Assembly (NCBI GenBank): GCA_016205975.1
Contig: JACQSK010000021.1
Location: forward strand, 133,572-197,571
Reading direction: 5' to 3'
Origin: Candidatus Uhrbacteria bacterium
GTDB taxonomy: Bacteria > Patescibacteria > ABY1 > SG8-24 > GWF2-40-263
Length of the DNA stretch: 64,000 nucleotides
The position numbers and the translations under genes were made by a program. Below the pieces are notes generated by a model. The model ran no database searches. It was not told the DNA's origin and worked only from the letters and a program-made list of their open reading frames with translations. Of the stretch, positions 6,707 through 15,184 are shown in pieces (position 1 is the first letter of the stretch; each line of letters opens with the position of its first letter).

Positions 6707-8389
6707 CTACGCATCCCGCGCCCGGATCCACGTTTCGAGCTGCGTCGGGGGCATCGGCCGCGCGACGTGCCAGCCTTGCGCCTGGTCGGCTCCGTTCTCG
6801 CGCAGGTACTGCGCCGCGGCCGCCGTCTCCACCCCCTCGGCGATCACCGCGAGGTCCAGCCCGTGCCCGAGCTCGATCGTCGCCCGGACCACGAGTGCCT
6901 CCTTGCGGCCCGCCGGGAGCGCGCGGACGAACCGCTGGTCGATCTTCACCGCGGAGACCGGGAGGGACACCAGGTAGCCGAGCGAGGAGTACCCGGTGCC
7001 GAAGTCGTCGATGGATACCGCGATCCCCCGCGCCGCCAGCTCCCCCAGGACCGCGATGGCGTGCGCCGGGTCCTGCATGATCTCGCTCTCGGTCACTTCC
7101 AGCTCCAGGCAGCTCGGCGGCATCTCGGCCTGGGCAAGCGCCGCGTCGAGGTGCTCGACCAGGTCCGCGCGACCGAGGAGCCGCGCGGAGAGGTTCACTG
7201 CGACCCGCGTGCCCGGGTGGGTGGACAGCCACGAGCGCGACTCGGAAAGTGCGCGTCGAACGAGGGACCGGGTGAGCGGCACGATGTCGCCCAGCCGCTC
7301 GGCGACGGGGATGAACCGGCCGGGTGGAACCGGGCCCAGCTCCGGGTGCGTCCAGCGCGCCAGCGCCTCGGCTCCCGAAAAGGCGCCGCTCGCGAGGTCG
7401 ACCTTGGGCTGGTAGGCGAGGGTGATCTCCCCGCGCTCGACCGCGCGGCGCAGGTCCGCAGCTAGCGCGAGCGCGGAGGGGTCGAACGTGTCCATGGTGA
7501 CGTTGAACTCGACGAGTGCTTCGCCGGAGCGCCGGCTCGCGTTCACGGCGACGTGGGCAGCACGGCGCAGCGCGTTCACGCCGGTCCCGTCGCGGGGGGA
7601 AACCGCGAACCCGGCCGCGGCCGCGACGGTGAGCCGCACCCCGCCGATCTCCACCGGGTTCGCGAGCGCCCCGAGCAGGTCCTGGGCGATCTGCCGGCAC
7701 GTCGCCGGCCCCTCCGGCACGAGCACGGCGAACCCGTCCCCGCCGCCGCGCGCGAGCAGGCAGCCCGGGGGCGTGGCCCTCCGGGCGCGCTCGGCCAGCT
7801 CCTGGAGGACCCGGTCGCCCAGCTCGAACCCCAGCGCGTGGTTGATCTCCCGGAACTCCCGGATCTCCACCGCGATGAAGCCCGTCTCGGCGACGCCCGC
7901 GAGCTGAGCCGCCTCGAACGCCGCCATCGCGTTGCGGTTGGGCAGCCCCGTGAGCGGGTCGTGGTAGGCGAGCCAGTGCGCGCGCTCGTCGGCGGCCCTT
8001 CGCGCCGCGCGCTCCTGGGCCCGCACCATCTCGCGCGCCAACGCGCCGGGAAGGCGGGCGAGCCGGTCCTTGGGGACGAAGTCGTCCGCGCCCCGGCGGA
8101 CGAGGTCGGCCACGGTCTCCTCGCCGACGGTCCCGGAGACGACCAGAAGCGCCACGTCGCGCAGGCGGGCACGCACGAGCGCGATGCTCTCGCCTGCGTC
8201 GAGCTCGGGCAGGTGTGCGTCCACGAGCACCGCGTCCCAGGACTCGCCCAGGGCCTCTTCGAGCCCCGGCCGGTCCTCGACCCGGGAGACCGCGACAGTC
8301 AAGCCACCGCGGCGCAGCGCCCGCAGCACGAGCTCCGCGTCGGCCGGGTCGTCCTCGACGTGCAGGATGCGAAGGGGAGGGGTGGGCAT
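6707..8389 (-). CDS. Response regulator REC-GGDEF-EAL protein, 560 aa
   Basis: REC domain at residues 5-125 (LHVEDDPADAELV acidic pocket, DAHLP phospho-acceptor Asp, K at the C-terminal loop). GGDEF domain at about 140-300 has GGGDGF instead of GGDEF, so it is probably catalytically inactive and may bind GTP to stimulate the next domain. EAL domain at about 310-555 keeps EALARW, DDFGTGYSSLGYL and AEGVET, so c-di-GMP phosphodiesterase activity is expected. It lies divergent to the membrane GGDEF gene at 8507, which would make the pair a synthesis/degradation unit feeding the PilZ receptors. No partner histidine kinase is seen in the window. Confidence 0.88.
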   Translation of the reverse strand: MPTPPLRILHVEDDPADAELVLRALRRGGLTVAVSRVEDRPGLEEALGESWDAVLVDAHLPELDAGESIALVRARLRDVALLVVSGTVGEETVADLVRRGADDFVPKDRLARLPGALAREMVRAQERAARRAADERAHWLAYHDPLTGLPNRNAMAAFEAAQLAGVAETGFIAVEIREFREINHALGFELGDRVLQELAERARRATPPGCLLARGGGDGFAVLVPEGPATCRQIAQDLLGALANPVEIGGVRLTVAAAAGFAVSPRDGTGVNALRRAAHVAVNASRRSGEALVEFNVTMDTFDPSALALAADLRRAVERGEITLAYQPKVDLASGAFSGAEALARWTHPELGPVPPGRFIPVAERLGDIVPLTRSLVRRALSESRSWLSTHPGTRVAVNLSARLLGRADLVEHLDAALAQAEMPPSCLELEVTESEIMQDPAHAIAVLGELAARGIAVSIDDFGTGYSSLGYLVSLPVSAVKIDQRFVRALPAGRKEALVVRATIELGHGLDLAVIAEGVETAAAAQYLRENGADQAQGWHVARPMPPTQLETWIRARDA

Positions 8390-8506
8390 GAGCGCCTATT
8401 GTGCGGCACGTGGGCGACCGGGCATAAGCGGATCCCTGCGGACCGGGGGCGGGGCGTACTCAACGACGAGAACGCGCCGCGGGAACGGGCGTTGTAGGAT
8501 GCCGCG

Positions 8507-9274
8507 ATGTTCCGCCGGGGCCGGGTTCTCGCTGCGCGTGTCGCGTCCTGGTCCCAGGTCCGCCTGGGGACAGTCGGCGTGCGCGATCTCCGGTTCGTCT
8601 TGGTGTACCTGCCGGCGGGACTGTTGCCGGCGCTCTTGGCGGCATTCTACGGGCGCGACGAGATCCGCGACCGAGCGGTGCCGGTGCCGCTGCTGCTGGG
8701 CGCGATCGCGAGCCTGCTCGTGCTGGGGGTCATCGTCTCGCTCTACCGGCAGGTCGAGCGCGCGGACCGCCTGCGCGACGAGCTGGTGGCGCTCGCCTCC
8801 CGCGACCCGCTCACGGGTCTCTCCAACCGCCGCATGCTCCAGCCCACGCTCGCTCGCACGAGCCGGCAGGCGGACCGGGGCGGCACCCCCGCGTGCCTGG
8901 TGCTCATGGACCTGGACGACCTCAAGATCGTGAACGACCGGATGGGGCACGCCGCGGGGGATGCGCTCCTCGTCGGGTTCGCGCGCACGCTCCGGCGGGT
9001 GACCCGGGCGCAGACCGACCTGCTGTTCCGCATCGGCGGCGACGAGTTCCTCGTCGTGCTCCCCGGCGCGGCGATCCCGCACGCCCGCGTTATCGCCGAG
9101 CGGCTCCTGGAGGCGCTCGCCGAGGACACCGCGCCGGTCCCGGGGGTGCATCCCCGCTGCTCCATCGGGGTGGCACAGCGCCACGGGCAGGAGCGCCCCG
9201 AGGCGTGGCTGCGCCGCGCCGACCTCGCGATGTACCGGGCGAAGGAGACGGGCGCCGGCGTCGAGGTGGCGTAG
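8507..9274 (+). CDS. Membrane diguanylate cyclase, 255 aa
   Basis: Two N-terminal hydrophobic helices (about residues 29-47 and 62-82) anchor a GGDEF domain with the catalytic signature RIGGDEFLVV and upstream DLDDLKIVND metal/substrate motif. The RxxD inhibitory site five residues before GGDEF is missing, so product inhibition is not expected. It should make c-di-GMP from two GTP at the inner membrane. Transcribed away from the EAL gene. Confidence 0.88.
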   Translation: MFRRGRVLAARVASWSQVRLGTVGVRDLRFVLVYLPAGLLPALLAAFYGRDEIRDRAVPVPLLLGAIASLLVLGVIVSLYRQVERADRLRDELVALASRDPLTGLSNRRMLQPTLARTSRQADRGGTPACLVLMDLDDLKIVNDRMGHAAGDALLVGFARTLRRVTRAQTDLLFRIGGDEFLVVLPGAAIPHARVIAERLLEALAEDTAPVPGVHPRCSIGVAQRHGQERPEAWLRRADLAMYRAKETGAGVEVA

Positions 9275-9283
9275 GCGACGTCC

Positions 9284-9673
9284 TCAGCGCCAGAGCAAGC
9301 GCACCTGGTCCCCGTCCAGCGCGTACCCGCACAGGTCGGCCTCGACATGCGCCTGCCGCAAGAGCGCCCGCGCGGCCGGCATCTGCTCGGCGGGGACGAC
9401 GAACCACGCCCGCGCCCCGGTCGCCGCGGCATGCTCGGCGGCGCGCCGCCACCGCTCGCCCTCGCCGGGGTTCGCGGCGTCCACCCCGGTCCGCACGACG
9501 AGGCTGCGCACGTACCGGTCCTGGCGTTGCACCACGACGTCGGCCACGCCCCCCTCCGCGAACGACGGCCGACACGGCTCGGCCCGGTAGGTTCCGTGTC
9601 CCGTGTACTCCCGGAGCAGCCGCGCGATCACCCGCGCGCGGACGGCCCCCGCATCGCCCGTCGGCTTGTCCAT
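9284..9673 (-). CDS. Hypothetical protein, 129 aa
   Basis: ATG 9673. The order 'GGVADVVVQRQDRYVRSLVVRTG' then an Arg/Ala-rich helix and 'GARAWFVVPAEQM' is reminiscent of small PD-(D/E)XK-like folds, but no catalytic Lys is evident. Function unknown. Convergent with the GGDEF gene with a 9-base gap. Confidence 0.45.
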   Translation of the reverse strand: MDKPTGDAGAVRARVIARLLREYTGHGTYRAEPCRPSFAEGGVADVVVQRQDRYVRSLVVRTGVDAANPGEGERWRRAAEHAAATGARAWFVVPAEQMPAARALLRQAHVEADLCGYALDGDQVRLLWR

Positions 9674-9744
9674 CTCGCAGCTCCCAGCAATGTCCTGCAC
9701 AGCATGCGAGCTTCATCGGCCGGCAACGCGGCGAGTTGAGGCGG

Positions 9745-10413
9745 TCAGCCTCCCAGCCCGGACGGGGGCTCGCCTCCCTCGATCTCGGCTTCGCGACGGG
9801 CCACGTGGCGGTGCAGCCGCGTCGCGTCTCCCTCCGGGAGCGACTCGAGGTGGACGCCGCAGCGCCACGCGCCGGCGAGCGCCGGGTCGGGCCGGCCGAC
9901 CTGGCCGACGCTCCCGTGACCCACCACCCACCCGTCCCCGCGCAGGTGGAACTGGATCGCCTCTACGGGCGTGCCGCGCGCAAGGTCCCGGTCCGCGGCT
10001 TCGGCGGCGAACCCGATCCCACGTTCCCCGACGTCCAGCAGCCGTCGGACCCGGGGACGACCTGCCACCCGGAACACGAGATCCGTGTCCCGGGCCGCGG
10101 GGACCCGGCGATGCGCCCGCCGCTCGTCCCAGCGCAGGAAGCGGGGTTGACCGACCACCACCCGCTCCCGCGAGACGAGGTGAACGACGGCGACGAGCAC
10201 CACCGGGCGCGCGACCTCGACGCGGAGCTGGAGCTCGGTCCCGGGTCGCACCGCGGGGTTCCCGCTCCCGTGATCCAGGAGCACGACCAGGATCCCCGAG
10301 GTGGCGCACCAGCTCTCGACCTGTCCGCGCACCGGCACGCCTCGCTCCTCCACGGCGACGCCGGCCCGCGTCGCGCTCGCCTCGCGCAAGAGATCATCCA
10401 GGCGTGGCGGCAT
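9745..10413 (-). CDS. PilZ-domain protein, 222 aa
   Basis: Start chosen at ATG 10413 because upstream translation is Arg-rich and unlike a protein. N-terminal beta domain, then RRAHRR (RxxxR) and DVGERGIG (a DxSxxG variant with Gly for Ser). It is similar in order to the PilZ protein at 4599, including the 'VEAIQ' strand and 'RCGVHLE' tail. Likely a second c-di-GMP receptor with a weakened site. Confidence 0.72.
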   Translation of the reverse strand: MPPRLDDLLREASATRAGVAVEERGVPVRGQVESWCATSGILVVLLDHGSGNPAVRPGTELQLRVEVARPVVLVAVVHLVSRERVVVGQPRFLRWDERRAHRRVPAARDTDLVFRVAGRPRVRRLLDVGERGIGFAAEAADRDLARGTPVEAIQFHLRGDGWVVGHGSVGQVGRPDPALAGAWRCGVHLESLPEGDATRLHRHVARREAEIEGGEPPSGLGG

Positions 10414-10932
10414 GGCCACCCCCGGCGCGTGGACGCGAAAAACGCTCGCGGCGTGGGCGGCGAGCGTCAGGGTGGGCCGGACGGTTCGAGAGCATGCTCG
10501 CCCCGGGGCTACGGGGAGAGGATAGCACTCAGAGGCGCCCGCGCGCGGTCGTGCCGGACCACGGCGCACATGAACCCGCACCCGTATGTGGCCGGTCGGT
10601 GTAGTCGCGCCGGGACAGGCCCGAAAGCCTGATGGGTCACACTCACGCCGCATGACTGCCGTATCGCGGCCGGGACTTCCTGATCACCCACGCCGCTCTT
10701 GGTCACGTTTACCAGACGATGCGGGCTGGTCACTCGCTGAGGTGGACGCGACCGGAGGGCGACGCGACGTGGTTCCCTGACCTACCCGCCTCGCGGCTTC
10801 GGAGGCCGACCTGCCGAAGGGGCTGGGGCGGAGCCTGGATTGTGGACAACCGATCCCCCAGCGGGGGGCTTCGGCTGCGCCGGTCCTGACTGAGGGGGCT
10901 GATACCCGCCCTTTCGGAGAGGCTGATAGCCC
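10414..10932. other. Non-coding stretch
   Basis: No ORF here looks protein-like. One DnaA-box-like nonamer (TGTGGACAA, 10841-10849) is present but isolated, so no origin is called. Confidence 0.4.
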
Positions 10933-11730
10933 TCATGGAGGGGGTGCTTGTTCGCCATCGTCGACTCTCGGGATTCCGAAGAAGCGTATCACGCGCTGGT
11001 TGGCCGAGGCGAAGGCCCGTTGAATCCATGAGCGCCAGCCCGTGACCGCGGTGATCTCGCGTCCCGGACTTTCCGCCTCGAGCAGTTCCATGCACGCGAT
11101 CTCCGACCCGCTGATCCACCCACCGATGCTGCCCGGGGCTGGTTCTACGAGGCTCCCTTCGTCATCGACGCGCCAGAGCGTCTGGAGGTAGATGTCTCGC
11201 GGGTCGGGATGGCTGGTCGCGTAGGACTCCCGCGACCACCAGCCCACAACGCATCGCCCGTCCTTCAGGGTGATCCGGATGAAACAAGGTGGCAGGCGCT
11301 CGAAGACGTAGTCCCACGCGGTCGGCTGCAGGAGTTGGAAGCCGATGTAAGCGGGCAGTCGCGGGAATATCTTCACGGTTCGGGCGCCGAGGTAGGCGAC
11401 GATGGGTGCGAGCACGATTACGCCAGCCGGTAGGAGCAGGACATCACCCGGCATGGCTGCATTTGCGGATGTGATCGGCTTCAGCAGACTGAGTTCGAGC
11501 AGGGGGGCCAAGAGCGGCAGCAGCCATCCCCCGATGTGTGTGGGAAGTAGGACGCGGGCCCCTACAAGGCAGGACGACCACCACAGCGCGGAGTAGGTCA
11601 ACGACCTGAGAACCAGGTGGCCGGCCTCGGGCTTCGTTCGCGTGACCATGTAGTCCCACACATGCGCCAACAGGAAGCCAGGCGCGACGAAGCAAAGGAA
11701 AATGAGAAGCGCTTCGATCGTGCTCGGCAT
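10933..11730 (-). CDS. DUF6338-like membrane protein, 265 aa
   Basis: Three to four N-terminal membrane helices (first at residues 5-28, PG kink after the first), then a cytoplasmic beta domain with AWDYVFE, VTLKDGRCVVGWWS and RDIYLQTLW, which is the arrangement I associate with DUF6338. Its role is unknown; family members sit in variable regions. Isolated gene between non-coding flanks. Confidence 0.6.
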   Translation of the reverse strand: MPSTIEALLIFLCFVAPGFLLAHVWDYMVTRTKPEAGHLVLRSLTYSALWWSSCLVGARVLLPTHIGGWLLPLLAPLLELSLLKPITSANAAMPGDVLLLPAGVIVLAPIVAYLGARTVKIFPRLPAYIGFQLLQPTAWDYVFERLPPCFIRITLKDGRCVVGWWSRESYATSHPDPRDIYLQTLWRVDDEGSLVEPAPGSIGGWISGSEIACMELLEAESPGREITAVTGWRSWIQRAFASANQRVIRFFGIPRVDDGEQAPPP

Positions 11731-11914
11731 GATTGGTTCCGCTTGCGGGTGCTGAGACTACCACGCCAGGTGGCTATCGATCTTGTCCGTCGCTTGGAGA
11801 TGGTGGTGCGGCGCGGATTCCTCGAATCGATCGGCACACCAACTGGATCTCGAGCTGTGATCCAGGCGTCGAGCGCGACGCGCGCGGAACGCTCCGCGAT
11901 CTGGGCGCTGACAT

Positions 11915-12730
11915 CTACCGACTCCGGAACACCTCCGGCGCGCTTTCGAGTTGCGCGAGGTCCAGCTCCAGGCGCGTGTCGCCCCCGTCGCAGCTCGCGC
12001 CCACGGTGAACGCGCCCCACGCGAGCAACGAGAGCGTGGCCTCGCCGTCCTCGACGGGCCGGGTCACCACCGGCGAGGGGAACGTCGGGTGGAGGTGGAA
12101 CGTGACGCTGCCGGTGAGCGGGTCGCCCGGGTTCGTAGAGCACACGCGCAGGCGGACGCGGAACCAGCTCGCGCTTCCCGGCACCGCTACGACGATCGCG
12201 CACAGCCGGCGGTCGTTCGCCGCGGCCATCCCGCCCCACTTTCCCTTGTGCGGGTCCTCGTCCGCGGGGGCCGCGCCCACCGCCCGTCCCCGGTCGCCCT
12301 CCACGTCCAGGAGCATGTCCTCCTCCGCGACCGGGCGGGACCCACCGGGCCGGGGGATGTGGTCGAACACCGCGCCGGTCGCGTCCAGGTCGTCGGCGAC
12401 CTCCTTTACTCGTCCACGCACCCGCTCGATCTCCCCCCGCTGGGTTTCCAGGGCGGCCTGGAGATCCTGCATCTCGATTTTGTTGTCCCCGAACGAGAGC
12501 GACTTCACGCGGTGGAGGATGGTGACCGCGCCGGCCACGAGGAAGAAGCGCGCGGCCGTGTCGTCGATGTCCTGGCCGCCGACCAGTTGGCGGATGAGCA
12601 CCGCCGCGCCGGCCAGGGCGGAGAGCGCCCCGATGGTCGCGAGGAGCCTCGCCGGGAGCCGCTCCCCGGCACCGGGGGATGGCGGCGCCGCGGGGACCTT
12701 CGCGAGCGACTCCTTCGGGCCGGCCGTCAT
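11915..12730 (-). CDS. Membrane protein with C-terminal pYEATS domain, 271 aa
   Basis: The ATG 12730 overlaps the stop of the caspase gene (ATGA), so the two are translationally coupled. Two membrane helices lie at about residues 28-48 and 58-75, followed by a coiled coil (ALETQRGEIERVRGRVKEVA). The last 85 residues match the prokaryotic YEATS pattern: SVTFHLHPTF, then AFTVGASCDGG and TRLELDLA...P..FR. pYEATS domains are known partners of bacterial caspase-like proteases and are thought to bind and position effectors. Here it would tether the caspase/hydrolase at the membrane. Confidence 0.72.
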   Translation of the reverse strand: MTAGPKESLAKVPAAPPSPGAGERLPARLLATIGALSALAGAAVLIRQLVGGQDIDDTAARFFLVAGAVTILHRVKSLSFGDNKIEMQDLQAALETQRGEIERVRGRVKEVADDLDATGAVFDHIPRPGGSRPVAEEDMLLDVEGDRGRAVGAAPADEDPHKGKWGGMAAANDRRLCAIVVAVPGSASWFRVRLRVCSTNPGDPLTGSVTFHLHPTFPSPVVTRPVEDGEATLSLLAWGAFTVGASCDGGDTRLELDLAQLESAPEVFRSR

Positions 12731-14496
12731 CGCCGTCCCCCGCCCGGTACCGGCTCGTCTCGCCGTGACCGTGGCCCTGCGAGCTGCGGGTGCTGGTCGT
12801 AGCCGAGCGCCGCGATCGACCTCGACGCCCGCTTCACGAGCTGGTTGAACGTGAGCGCCTCGCCCTTCGCCCGCGCCCGGCGCAGCTCGGCGACGACGCA
12901 CCAGGTGAACGCGCCGTAGGCCGCGGTGCCGTTGCGGTACTCGTACGCCAGTTCCTGTTCGCGGCAGGCGTACAGCAGCAGCGGGACGTACGGCCCCTTG
13001 TGTCCGTAGGCCGTGCGCGCGTGCTCGAACTGCACCGCGGAGTCCGACCAGACCGGGAGCGCGCGCCCGAGCCGCTTCGTGGCCCCGCCCGTCCCGAGCA
13101 TCTCGGCGCGGTCGGCCTTGCGCGTGACGAGCGGCTTGGCCTTCCGAGGAAGGTCGCGCTGCTTCCAGAGTCCGAGGTCCGCGTCCCACGCGAGCGCACG
13201 GTGGCGGATGTCGTCGGGGAGAGGGAGCCCGCGGGCGCGAACGCCGCCCTCGCGGGTGAGCCCGCCGGAGTGGCAGCAGTCGAAGATGGCGGTGAACTGC
13301 GTGCCGTACGGGAGCTGGGTGTACAGCTCGAAGAACTGGTCGTCGGTGAACGCCCGGTCGCGCGACCAGTCGAAGTCGTGCGGGACCAGGCATTCATCGA
13401 GCCCGTCGACCTGGTCGCCGATCCCGTAGGTGGGGACCTGCGCCCCGTGGCCGGAGTAGAAGAAGACGCGCTGCGCCCCGTCGTCGGCGTCGTCGAGGAG
13501 CCACTCCAGCCGTTCTTGGATCGCGCCGCAGGTCGCACGGCCGTCGAGCACCACCCGGATGTTCTCGGGGGCGAACCCCAGCTCCTGCAATGCCGCGCTC
13601 ACGAGATAGGTGTCGTTCACGCACCCCTCCAGGCGCATGTCCGGCTTGGGGTAGCTGTTGATGCCGACTAGCAGCGCCCGGTGCTGGGGCGTCTTGCGCA
13701 GCGTCGCGCGAGGCGCGAGCGCCGCGGTCGCCATGGCGGACTTCGCGCCGGCGATCGCCCGCCACGCCCGCTGGCCGGTGCTTGCGTGGGAGAGGTACTG
13801 CGCCCCGTCGTGGTCGAGCGGCCCCGGCACGTCGAACCGGGTCTCCACTTCCTGCACGGGCTGGATGCGGAACCGGTCGAGCGAGGCGGTGAATGCCGCG
13901 TCCTCGGGGTTGAACAGGTGGAACCAGCCACGTGCCGTCTCCAGGCTGCGCAGTCGCCCACCGAACGTGGCGCGCACGGCGGGGTTGCCGATCTGCGAAC
14001 CGAACGTGACGAGCCAGCGGTCCTTCACGAGCGACGGGTCGAGCGCGAACGTGTCGTACGCGAGGAGCGACCCGAGGCTGTGGGCGCAGACGAGCCGCGG
14101 TTGCTGAGCGCCGATTGCCGCGGCAAGGTGCTTCCTCAGCGCCGCGCGCAGCTTCTCGTCGGCCGCCCACTGCGCGACCATGCCCACCGTCCACCGGACG
14201 GCCTCGCCGACCCCGCCCCGGGCGAGCCGTTTCGCGCCGGGCGTCCCGACGAGATCGCCGACGCCATGGACAACGAGGCTCCCCATGAGCCGCGCGAACG
14301 CCTCGGCGACGAGCAGCGGGTTGATCTTCGCCTTCTCGAAGAACGAGTCGTACTCCAGGAAGGTGATGTCGCTCGGCGAGACCTGCTGGCCCCAGCGCGA
14401 CAGGCCCGAGACGATCGCGGACGTCCAGCCGGCGCGCCAGCTCGGATCGGCGTCGCCGTGGCCGATGCCGTGGATACACAGGATGGGGAAGGACAT
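12727..14496 (-). CDS. Alpha/beta hydrolase-caspase fusion, 589 aa
   Basis: ATG 14496. Residues 1-260 form an alpha/beta-hydrolase: CIHGIGHG oxyanion strand and VCAHSLGSLLA nucleophile elbow (GxSxG-like AHSLGS). From about residue 300 a C14 caspase-like peptidase begins: ALLVGINSYP, then FFYSGHG (catalytic His) and IFDCCHSGG (catalytic Cys), a full dyad. Bacterial orthocaspases cleave after Arg/Lys or Asp and act in cell death and phage defence. Fusion to a lipase/esterase-like domain suggests either proteolytic activation of a membrane-damaging enzyme or a two-enzyme effector. The coupled downstream gene encodes a membrane pYEATS protein. Confidence 0.82.
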   Translation of the reverse strand: MSFPILCIHGIGHGDADPSWRAGWTSAIVSGLSRWGQQVSPSDITFLEYDSFFEKAKINPLLVAEAFARLMGSLVVHGVGDLVGTPGAKRLARGGVGEAVRWTVGMVAQWAADEKLRAALRKHLAAAIGAQQPRLVCAHSLGSLLAYDTFALDPSLVKDRWLVTFGSQIGNPAVRATFGGRLRSLETARGWFHLFNPEDAAFTASLDRFRIQPVQEVETRFDVPGPLDHDGAQYLSHASTGQRAWRAIAGAKSAMATAALAPRATLRKTPQHRALLVGINSYPKPDMRLEGCVNDTYLVSAALQELGFAPENIRVVLDGRATCGAIQERLEWLLDDADDGAQRVFFYSGHGAQVPTYGIGDQVDGLDECLVPHDFDWSRDRAFTDDQFFELYTQLPYGTQFTAIFDCCHSGGLTREGGVRARGLPLPDDIRHRALAWDADLGLWKQRDLPRKAKPLVTRKADRAEMLGTGGATKRLGRALPVWSDSAVQFEHARTAYGHKGPYVPLLLYACREQELAYEYRNGTAAYGAFTWCVVAELRRARAKGEALTFNQLVKRASRSIAALGYDQHPQLAGPRSRRDEPVPGGGRR

Positions 14497-14649
14497 CGGG
14501 GCTCCGGAGCCGGAAGGTCTGCGCGACGGTAGCACGACGGCTCGTCGCCTTGGCCGGCGCTGGAGCCGCCCAGGCCCGGGGTCAGCCGCCCGGCGAAACA
14601 CGGGCGGCGAAGCGCCCCTCGTGGACGCTGCCCGTGGTAGATTCGCCCG

Positions 14650-15165
14650 ATGTGGTGGTGGGCGGCCTCGGCGCTCGCGGGTGACTGCACCCGGTTCACG
14701 GAGTGCGATGAGAGCGTCGTCGGCGTGGCGGCTACGATCGGCGCGCCGACGGGTCTACGAGTCGAGTTCTTTCCGCAGCTCGAGGGAGGGCGGTGGATGC
14801 TGTCGATCGAGGGAGTCGTGCAGGGGACGGCACACGCGGTCGGCCTGGTCGGCACGATCGGTGCCGGCGTACGCGCCCACCTTGTTCCCACCGCGGGGAA
14901 GAGGGGGGCGCTGGTGCTGGCGCCGGGCCTCGGCATCCACGGGTACTTCCCAGGAGCCGATGACGGCTGCTCCGGTCTCGGGTGCCTGGACTTGACGCCG
15001 AACACGCCGCTGCTGTTCGTCTACCCGTCGATGGACATCGGCTACGCCCACGCCGGGCGGGTCGGCTTCCACCTCGGTCTCGAGCTGGGCGCCAGTGCGA
15101 CCCTCCCCGAACGCGAGTTGGTGGTGTCCCCGCAGGGAGCGGTGGTGACTGGCGCGCGGTTCTGA
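14650..15165 (+). CDS. Exported beta-rich protein, 171 aa
   Basis: Short hydrophobic N-terminus (MWWWAASALAGDC) that may be a truncated signal or lipoprotein-like leader, then alternating beta strands with glycine turns (VVQGTAHAVGLVGTIGAGVRAHL; HLGLELGASATL) as in a small outer-membrane barrel. Two Cys pairs. No family recognised. Convergent with the large lipoprotein gene, 19 bases apart. Confidence 0.5.
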   Translation: MWWWAASALAGDCTRFTECDESVVGVAATIGAPTGLRVEFFPQLEGGRWMLSIEGVVQGTAHAVGLVGTIGAGVRAHLVPTAGKRGALVLAPGLGIHGYFPGADDGCSGLGCLDLTPNTPLLFVYPSMDIGYAHAGRVGFHLGLELGASATLPERELVVSPQGAVVTGARF

Positions 15166-15184
15166 CGGGCGGGGGAATGTCGGT

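Noticed and set aside
10841..10849. Replication origin based on a DnaA box
   Set aside because: Only one near-match nonamer and no AT-rich unwinding region or cluster.
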